Shown piece by piece: positions 34,031-40,010 of a DNA stretch of 40,010 bases. Below the pieces are notes generated by a model, which saw nothing but the letters and a program-made list of their open reading frames with translations, made no database searches and was not told the origin of the DNA. Position 1 is the stretch's first letter. Every line of letters starts with the position of its first letter. The position numbers were made by a program, and so were the translations under genes. The DNA lies in NCBI GenBank assembly GCA_945929845.1, contig CAMEON010000015.1, positions 1 through 40,010 on the forward strand, given 5' to 3'. The stretch comes from an uncultured Clostridia bacterium (GTDB taxonomy: Bacteria > Bacillota > Clostridia > Oscillospirales > CAG-272).

Positions 34031-34930
34031 ATGACCGAACAAGAACAACTTCACGCACAGGAAGAACCTCTATCCCTCCCCCGGCAGGTTGTTGACATGA
34101 TCATGTCAACTCTTCAAAGCGGAACTGCCAAAGAAATAGCGGAACGCAATATGTCTGATCGACTGGATATATCCGAGGTGTTGCCGAATGTCGATACGAC
34201 AAATTGGTGTGAAGGAGCGCAGGGCTATATAAAAGAAATCTATCGTATCGTAAAAGGGACAAGCCTTGACACACGGCACGATCTGAAGCTCTCTTTTCCT
34301 CCCTCCGATTTTTCCAAAACCGATGATCCGGTTTCGCTGACATACGAGGGATGCTACAAAGCCGTCGGTTACTATACCGCCATCATCAATGCCTCTCCGG
34401 AACTCAAAGCAGCATTCATTGAAGCAATGGCACAACACGGCATTGATGCAGACAACTGTAATGAGCTTCTCAAACGCGAATGGGATATATGGGCGTATCT
34501 GCTCTCCCTACCGGAGATTGCAAAACTGACAAAATCCATGCCGTCATACGAAGATTACAACCGGAGCAAGCCCGAAAATCGTTCTTTGATCAGTGCGGCG
34601 AGAAAAATTGAACATACAAAAAACGGAGCCATCGTTGAAAAAGTGTCGATAGAAACCGGCGGCCCGAAGGATGAAAACGGCAAGGCTACACCGCTTGAAA
34701 TTGCATCGTCGGATGATATGGTTGCAGAGGTCACAGAACGCATTATGGTGCAACAATGTCTTTCCCTGCTGAGTGAAACCGACCGTGAGATCCTGATTCG
34801 CCATGCGAACGGTGAAACCTATGCCGCTCTTGCGAATGCTTACGGTTATAAAACCGCGAGTGGGATGCAGAAACGAATTGCGCGGATAAAAAAGCAAGTT
34901 GTCAGCCAAATGGGTACCAATGCAAAATAA
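34031..34930 (+). CDS. Protein with sigma-region-4-like helix-turn-helix
   Basis: This 299-aa protein has no clear family in its first 220 residues, which are mostly helical and polar. The last 65 residues (LSLLSETDREILIRHANGETYAALANAYGY and following) look like the region-4 helix-turn-helix of sigma factors. A DNA-binding role is therefore likely, but a true sigma factor is not, since region 2 is absent. I start at 34031 because AAAGGA is six bases upstream; an ATG at 34001 has no such site. It sits directly ahead of the serine recombinase promoter and may control it. Confidence 0.65.
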   Translation: MTEQEQLHAQEEPLSLPRQVVDMIMSTLQSGTAKEIAERNMSDRLDISEVLPNVDTTNWCEGAQGYIKEIYRIVKGTSLDTRHDLKLSFPPSDFSKTDDPVSLTYEGCYKAVGYYTAIINASPELKAAFIEAMAQHGIDADNCNELLKREWDIWAYLLSLPEIAKLTKSMPSYEDYNRSKPENRSLISAARKIEHTKNGAIVEKVSIETGGPKDENGKATPLEIASSDDMVAEVTERIMVQQCLSLLSETDREILIRHANGETYAALANAYGYKTASGMQKRIARIKKQVVSQMGTNAK

Positions 34931-34937
34931 TCTTTTC

Positions 34938-34973
34938 CGCACATTTGCACGGAAATCATAAAAGCCCTATACT
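34938..34973 (+). promoter_or_regulatory. Serine recombinase promoter with shared CGCACATTTGC motif
   Basis: TTGCAC (34945-34950), 17 bases, TATACT (34968-34973). The motif CGCACATTTGC (34938-34948) overlaps the -35 exactly as in the tnpV promoter, and TTTCCG/CGGAAA flanks it as a larger inverted repeat. AAAGGAAGTGAG follows ahead of the GTG start at 34997. Confidence 0.68.
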
Positions 34974-34996
34974 ATAAGCAGAAAGGAAGTGAGCTG

Positions 34997-36580
34997 GTGG
35001 CAAAGAAAGAAGTCGAAGGACTGGTGGCGGTGATTTACGCCCGCTATTCCAGTGAAAATCAGCGCGAAGAATCCATTGAAGGACAGATGCGGGAATGTTA
35101 TGCTTTTGCAAAGAAGAACGGAATTTCGGTTGTCGGTGAGTACATTGACCGTGCCTTTTCTGCCAAAACAGACCGCCGTCCGGATTTTCAGCGCATGATC
35201 AAAGACAGCGCAAAGCACAATTTCAATATGGTTATCGTTTGGAAGCTCGACCGTTTTGCCCGTAACCGTTACGACTCCGCTCACTACAAGGCACTGCTTA
35301 AAAAGAACGGTGTCAAGGTAATGTCTGCCGTAGAGCGTATCTCCGACGGCGCCGAAGGAATTTTGCTGGAATCGGTACTTGAAGGCATGGCGGAGTACTA
35401 TTCTGCCGATTTGTCAGAAAAGGTACTGCGCGGGCATACCGAAAATGCGCTCAAATGCAAGTATAACGGTGGGACAATGCCAATCGGATATTATGCCGAT
35501 AAGGAACAGCATTATGTCGCGGACTCTTTAACTGCCCCATTCGTTTTAGAAGCCTTTCGACATTACGATGAAGGCCTGACAATGAGTGAAATCGCTGCCG
35601 TTCTGAATCAACACGGACTCAAAAACAAACGAGGCGGAGATATCGACATAGACAGCGTTTCACGGATGCTCTCCAATCGGAAATACATCGGAGAGTATAG
35701 ATACCGCGACATCATAATTCCGAACGGGATCCCCGCGTTGGTTCCCCAAGATCTGTTTGACCGTGTACAGGTGAAAATTGCAAAAAACAAAAAAGCTCCC
35801 GCCCGTCACAAAGCGGAAGACGATTATCTCCTGACTACAAAGCTGTTTTGCGGCGAATGTGAATCCTTGATGGTCGGTGAATGCGGCACAAGCCGAAGCG
35901 GTGCGGTTCACCATTACTACAAGTGTACCAACGCAAAACGACACGGCGGATGCCGAAAAAAAGCAATAAAAAAGGACTGGATTGAAAACCTTGTTGTTTT
36001 GGAGATTCGGAAAAAGCTTGAAGACGCACGCTTTATCGATGATATCGTTCACGCATTCATGGAGTTCCAGACTGCTGAAAATACAGTTATTCCACATTTG
36101 AAACAATCATTAGCGGAGCTCAACAAATCCATTGACAATATTCTTGCCGCCATAGAACAAGGGATTTTCACCCAGTCTACCAAGCAACGACTTGAAGAAT
36201 TGGAAAGCAAGAAAAAAGATATTGAAATCGAGATCGCCAAGGAGAGCATCCGCCGCCCGTTACTAAATGAGGATCAAGTACGATTTTGGTTTGAGCGTCT
36301 GCGCAATTTGAACATAAATGAACTGTCCCACCGGAAACGACTGATCGACACATTTTTGAATTCTGTGTTTGTTTACGATGATAAACTGCTTATCAACTGC
36401 AATTATCCCAACACAAACACAATTGTGCGATTTTCCGATATAAATGCAACACTCAACGGTTCGGATATACTCGCATGTGGGCGACCAATCACGGTATTCA
36501 TAAGGCATTTGAGTACTAAAATCGCGGTTTTGACCGCAGCTGAAGCCGCAGGGGAAACTCTGCGGCTTTTTCACATATAG
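34997..36580 (+). CDS. Large serine recombinase
   Basis: This 527-aa site-specific recombinase of the TndX/TnpX/phage-integrase type inserts and excises DNA through a phosphoserine link. The resolvase domain (about 9-150) has the active-site serine in YARYSS (about 14-19) and VWKLDRFARNRYD. The recombinase domain follows (about 165-270), then a zinc-ribbon with CGEC and later Cys residues (about 285-325) and a coiled coil (about 360-415). The start is GTG at 34997. The C-terminal tail is odd: its last codons form a rho-independent terminator, suggesting that the original stop was lost and the frame runs on. Confidence 0.94.
   Translation: MAKKEVEGLVAVIYARYSSENQREESIEGQMRECYAFAKKNGISVVGEYIDRAFSAKTDRRPDFQRMIKDSAKHNFNMVIVWKLDRFARNRYDSAHYKALLKKNGVKVMSAVERISDGAEGILLESVLEGMAEYYSADLSEKVLRGHTENALKCKYNGGTMPIGYYADKEQHYVADSLTAPFVLEAFRHYDEGLTMSEIAAVLNQHGLKNKRGGDIDIDSVSRMLSNRKYIGEYRYRDIIIPNGIPALVPQDLFDRVQVKIAKNKKAPARHKAEDDYLLTTKLFCGECESLMVGECGTSRSGAVHHYYKCTNAKRHGGCRKKAIKKDWIENLVVLEIRKKLEDARFIDDIVHAFMEFQTAENTVIPHLKQSLAELNKSIDNILAAIEQGIFTQSTKQRLEELESKKKDIEIEIAKESIRRPLLNEDQVRFWFERLRNLNINELSHRKRLIDTFLNSVFVYDDKLLINCNYPNTNTIVRFSDINATLNGSDILACGRPITVFIRHLSTKIAVLTAAEAAGETLRLFHI
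36543..36571 (+). terminator. Terminator inside the recombinase 3' end
   Basis: AGCCGCAG (36544-36551) pairs with CTGCGGCT (36560-36567) over eight bases and runs into five T. It lies within the last dozen codons of the serine recombinase. Confidence 0.78.
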
Positions 36581-36593
36581 GGGGATTTATTTT

Positions 36594-37649
36594 ATGGCAT
36601 CTGTTACACAAAGAATTTCACAAATCAAACAACCTTACGGTGGATATTTACCCCTAAAATCTTTTTCAAAAGCAATATTTGATGACGGATTTACACTAAA
36701 CGAAAGCGAAAACATTCACGCTTCATTGGTCGGCATGGCCGTTGACTATTTAACACGTTTTTTATTGGGTGATTCTGTCGATAAAGCGTTTCACATTTCG
36801 TGGTTAGGCGCATCCAATATTGGAATGCTCAACAAAGCTACAATGTTGATGTCTAAAGTTACTGGTTTAGACGATATCTCAATTATTTCCGCTTGCAAGC
36901 TCGCAGGTTTTGACGTTTGTTTTAGATCTTCCAAATCTGCATATAAGCCAATTGAAAATATAAATCCTGATATACCTACCATTGAAAATATAAGAATAAT
37001 GGTTAATCGAAGCGTATCTTTTTGGAACAAATATGGACCAATTGTATGTAGCGAACCAACTTTCGAAGGTGGTTATACCGATGCCGTCAACACAGGAGAT
37101 GGCGATTTTCTAAGTAAAGATACTTTGTGGGATTTTAAAGTTTCAAAATCCGCGCCATCATCCAAACATACATTACAAATTTTAATGTATTATGTTATGG
37201 GTTTACACTCTATACACAAACATTTTAAAAACATATCTAATCTCGGCATTTTCAACCCTCGATTAAACATCGCTTATATTTGCCCAATAAATTCCATATC
37301 GGCAGAAACTATTGCGGAAATTGAAAATTCTGTTCTCTGCTATGGTGGTTCTTTCTTTGAAAATCGGGAATATATTTCACACTCCGAATCATCCAAAACC
37401 ACTTTTGATGAATACACTGTCGCAGACATTTGTAATATGACTGGATTTAAAAAAAGTATAGTGTACGCAGATATACGTTCCGGCTGTCTTAGAGCGTACA
37501 AAAAAGGTAACAAGTATTCTATTTCTCAGGCAGATTGCTTCGAATACATAGAGCGAAAAAAATTGCAGCAAAGAATACAGATAGGTATATCTATCGCAGG
37601 TATAATTATTGCTATTCTATTTGTAATTTTTATGTCCGGTAAAATTTGA
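36594..37649 (+). CDS. Putative PD-(D/E)XK nuclease with HTH and C-terminal membrane helix
   Basis: A 351-aa protein not matching a named family that I know. Residues about 150-205 carry a nuclease-like signature: GGYTDAVNTGDGDF, then WDFKVSK (Asp180, Lys182), then HTLQILMYYVMG (Gln195). This is the spacing of PD-(D/E)XK enzymes of the RecB/Cas4 type. An excisionase/MerR-like helix-turn-helix follows (about 273-322; YTVADICNMTGF). The C-terminus is a single membrane helix (about 329-347) with basic residues before it. The gene is AT-rich, follows the recombinase by 13 bases with GGGGG upstream, and ends before a bidirectional terminator. Phage or plasmid defence is a guess from context. Confidence 0.6.
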   Translation: MASVTQRISQIKQPYGGYLPLKSFSKAIFDDGFTLNESENIHASLVGMAVDYLTRFLLGDSVDKAFHISWLGASNIGMLNKATMLMSKVTGLDDISIISACKLAGFDVCFRSSKSAYKPIENINPDIPTIENIRIMVNRSVSFWNKYGPIVCSEPTFEGGYTDAVNTGDGDFLSKDTLWDFKVSKSAPSSKHTLQILMYYVMGLHSIHKHFKNISNLGIFNPRLNIAYICPINSISAETIAEIENSVLCYGGSFFENREYISHSESSKTTFDEYTVADICNMTGFKKSIVYADIRSGCLRAYKKGNKYSISQADCFEYIERKKLQQRIQIGISIAGIIIAILFVIFMSGKI

Positions 37650-37680
37650 ATTATTCTTTGCCTACAGCGATGCAATTATT

Positions 37681-37711
37681 GAGGGGCGACTGTTCGTGGT
37701 CGCCCCTCTTT
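37681..37711. terminator. Bidirectional terminator between converging genes
   Basis: GAGGGGCGAC pairs perfectly with GTCGCCCCTC around an 8-base loop, followed by TTT on the plus strand. It separates the plus-strand nuclease-like gene from the minus-strand integrase. Confidence 0.85.
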
Positions 37712-37713
37712 CG

Positions 37714-39161
37714 TTATGCGTTTTTCGCTTGCTTTTTCATCTCCGCGATTTCCGCTTTCATAGTTTTGATCAGCTCTGCGAGCTTTTCCTCGCATTCCTC
37801 TCGTGTCTTGGCGTAGACATTCTTGGATATGCGTTTGCCGTTAACTCTCGGCGTGAACCGCCCTTCGTAGAGGTGGTCGTTTATCATCGTCACGCACCCC
37901 GTGCCACTCTTGCGTATCTTGCCCTTGTAGGGCTCAAATTTCTTCTCCGGCGTGGCTTTCGTGAGGGTGGGTTCACTTGCCTTGGGTGGCTCCACACTTT
38001 GCGTGAATTCGGGCATTTGTGCGTCTGTACCGCCAATCTCTCGGTCGATTCTCACGGCTGCCTGCTGTTGCATGGTATCGGTAATGTGGCTGTAGATGTT
38101 GAGTGTAGTCTCGGCGCTGATGTGTCCTATCATAGCGGAGAGCGTTTTAATATCCATACCGTTTTCGAGTGCCATTGTAGCGAAGGTGTGGCGCAGATCG
38201 TGGAATCGGACTTTCTTACATTGCGCTCGCTTCAATATCTTTTGAAATCTTCCATAGAGTGAGTCGGGATTTCTCGGTTCGCCTTCCTTCACGGGTGACG
38301 GAAATACCCAATCACAGGTGGCGTTTTTCTTAAGCTCCGCAAGAATTTCTACCATGCCGGGCGGCAGAAGTATCGTTCGGATCGAGGATTTTGTCTTGGG
38401 CTTGGAGATCAGCGTCTGTGTACCTTTCTTTACCACCTGACGCCTGATGTGAAGCTCGCCAGTATCGAGATTGACATCTTTCCATTGAAGGCCGAGTATC
38501 TCCCCACGGCGCATGCCCGTGGTCAGTTCGAGGAGAAACAGCTCATAATACCCCTCGTCTTGTGCCTGGATCAGAAATCTTTTGATCTCGTCTTGCGTCA
38601 ACACCTGCATTTCTTTTGCCTTTTTGGGTGGCAGTCTGCAACCGATTGCAGGATTAGTCGTGATCAGACCTTCCGTCACTGACTTTTCAAGTGCCGTTCG
38701 ACAGGTGGTATGGCAGGAGCGCACCATTCTGTCGGACAAGCCCTCGCCGTAAATTCTGTGAGCCTGCGCCTGCCACCCTTCTTCAGCCGTGCATAGAACT
38801 GTTGCAGGTCGTTCTGCGTGAGCTTGTTCATCGGAATTTTGCCGATTTCGGGGATGATGTGGTTGTAGATGCGGTTCTCGTAGCACTCTTGCGTTGTCTG
38901 TCTGATCTTGGGTTTGGAGAAGTTCTGATACCAGAAGTCCATCCAATCGCCAAACGGCATATCGGGCTTGAGTCTGTCGCTGGTTCTGCCCCATTTCTCC
39001 TTGAGAGCTTGGAGTTTTTCCTTGCATTCTGCCTGCGTTTTAGCGGTTACATTTTTGGTCTTGGGATTGCCGTTTTCATTATAACCGATAATGATTCGTC
39101 CTTCCCATCGACCGTCTTTGCGAAGGAATACACTACCTTCGCCGTATTTTCTTTTTGCCAT
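37714..39161 (-). pseudogene. Tyrosine integrase 1, frameshifted
   Basis: Two overlapping minus-strand frames together form one integrase of about 482 aa. The first (from ATG 39161, AAAGGA upstream) holds the arm-binding AP2-like domain KYGEGSVFLRKDGRWEGR and the core-binding domain. The second holds the catalytic domain with TTGMRRGE, HDLRHTFAT and the tyrosine in NIYSHIT. Frame changes near 38,751-38,753, where one T (A on the plus strand) appears to be missing. An added T would read EFYGEGLSD across the join. It may be a real mutation or a sequencing error. The C-terminus carries a second AP2-like segment (TMINDHLYEGRFTPRVNGKR), which is unusual. Confidence 0.82.
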
Positions 39162-39164
39162 CGA

Positions 39165-39971
39165 TTATTCCTTTATCATAATTTTTTGCATCATACTGCC
39201 CACCACGGCGGATGCGCTTTTCTGCATATCGCTCGTTACGTGGGTGTAGGTGTCCAGCGTAAAGCTTGCGTTGGTGTGACCAAGGATGCCTGCCAAGGTC
39301 TTGGGATCCACACCGCCTTGCGTGGCGTGGGTCGCAAAGGTGTGGCGAAGGTCGTGGAAGCGTATCAGCGGAAGCTCGGCATTTTTCAGTATCACCTTCA
39401 GCTTACGGTAAGCGCTGGCAGGGCTGATTGGCTGTTCGGGATGCAGAAAGTGTGGGAAGACCCACTCGGTGATTGCTGTCTGCTTTTTGCTTTTCAGCAG
39501 TTCAGCCACACTCGGCGGCATCTGAATACAGCGGACACCGGTCTCGGTCTTGGTCTCGCCGATGCTGACACCGCCGCCCTTTTTAACCGACACCGACCGC
39601 TTGACTTGAAGCTTGTTTTCCTCAAAGTTGATGTCCTGCCACTTCAGCCTGCAGATCTCACCTCGGCGCAGACCCGTCATAACCTCCACATAGAAGAAGT
39701 CACACCAGTACTCATGCCCCTTGATGGCTTTAAGGAAGGTTTCAAGCTGATCGTCACCAAGAATCTGCTTTTCGGGATAGTTGCACTTGGGAACGGTCGT
39801 TCCATTCGTCGGATTCTTTACCAGAAGTCTCTCCCTGACGGCAATGTCCAAGGCTTCGTGGAGCATCATGTGTACCCCTCTGACCATGCTGTCGGCAAGT
39901 GTCTTGCCGTGAATCGGATGCTCACGGACGCGCCCTTCCTTCTTGATTTTATTATAGGCTCCACCGCGCAA
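39165..39971 (-). CDS. Tyrosine integrase 2, N-terminus missing
   Basis: The catalytic part of a tyrosine recombinase, 268 aa from a TTG at 39971. TGLRRGEICRLKW, FHDLRHTFATHA, LGHTN and the tyrosine in TLDTYTHV are intact. Family-like sequence begins only at about YNKIKKEGR; the arm-binding and most of the core-binding domain are not seen. The frame stays open to the window edge at 40010, but those codons do not look like an integrase. The 5' end is therefore either truncated or rearranged. The stop lies three bases before the start of integrase 1, whose ribosome site is inside this gene, so the two form a tandem pair. Confidence 0.8.
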   Translation of the reverse strand: MRGGAYNKIKKEGRVREHPIHGKTLADSMVRGVHMMLHEALDIAVRERLLVKNPTNGTTVPKCNYPEKQILGDDQLETFLKAIKGHEYWCDFFYVEVMTGLRRGEICRLKWQDINFEENKLQVKRSVSVKKGGGVSIGETKTETGVRCIQMPPSVAELLKSKKQTAITEWVFPHFLHPEQPISPASAYRKLKVILKNAELPLIRFHDLRHTFATHATQGGVDPKTLAGILGHTNASFTLDTYTHVTSDMQKSASAVVGSMMQKIMIKE

Positions 39972-40010
39972 AGGAAAAAGAGTTGAAAAAGAGGCGCAAT
40001 TGTGGTATAA

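Noticed and set aside
38745-38760. Programmed -1 frameshift in integrase 1
   Set aside because: The needed slippery heptamer in the zero frame is absent; a simple one-base loss in the short T-run explains it.

Overview
The window looks like a chromosome segment of a Gram-positive anaerobe of the class Clostridia, probably a gut Oscillospirales-type bacterium. This is inference. It rests on textbook sigma-A promoters (TTGACA, 17 bp, TATAAT), AGGAGG ribosome sites, CotH-kinase lipoproteins, and mobile genes of the MobV and TnpV families. No ribosomal RNA is present to settle the taxonomy. Positions 1 to about 20,890 are GC-rich host chromosome. Positions 20,931 to the right edge are a mosaic mobile element with several visibly AT-richer patches.

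Host part. At the left edge is a tRNA-Val(UAC) with two tandem consensus promoters. Next come a CotH-kinase lipoprotein carrying RCC1 repeats, a membrane glycosyltransferase (GT2), and an overlapping two-component pair (histidine kinase and OmpR-type regulator). Then come purC, a second CotH lipoprotein, a lipoprotein resembling a six-hairpin glycosidase, a small membrane protein, malQ and polA. The cell-surface theme is strong: three lipoproteins with low-complexity Thr/Pro/Asp/Glu linkers, a GT2, and a sensor kinase whose outside loop has its own tandem repeat. Two copies of a 162-bp palindromic MITE-like element lie in this half. One supplies the last three codons and the stop codon of the histidine kinase.

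Junction. At 20,893 a tRNA-Pro(UGG) gene with a perfect promoter is cut off just after its anticodon loop. About 200 bp further on is a complete but atypical tRNA-Pro(UGG) with its own terminator. I read this as the left end of an element that broke the host tRNA gene and brought a substitute.

Element. In order it holds a small protein, a ParB-like protein and a MobV relaxase on the minus strand. Upstream of the relaxase is an oriT that matches the pMV158-type nick sequence, embedded in an array of ten short hairpins. TnpV follows. Next is a type I restriction-modification operon: AlbA-domain regulator, hsdM, a PIN-domain nuclease, hsdS, a third recognition domain, and hsdR. The hsdS gene has two tunable repeats. 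One is a 3 x 12-bp TAEL-type spacer repeat. The other is an (AG)20 tract whose length decides whether HsdS stops or fuses to a third target-recognition domain. After hsdR come a 50-codon ORF, a sigma-region-4-like protein, a large serine recombinase, a membrane-anchored protein with a PD-(D/E)XK-type motif and a helix-turn-helix, and two adjacent tyrosine integrases, one frameshifted and one lacking its N-terminus. No conjugation pore or coupling-protein genes are visible, so this is a mobilizable rather than self-transmissible element. tnpV and the serine recombinase share an 11-bp motif at the same place in their promoters, which suggests joint control of mobility functions.
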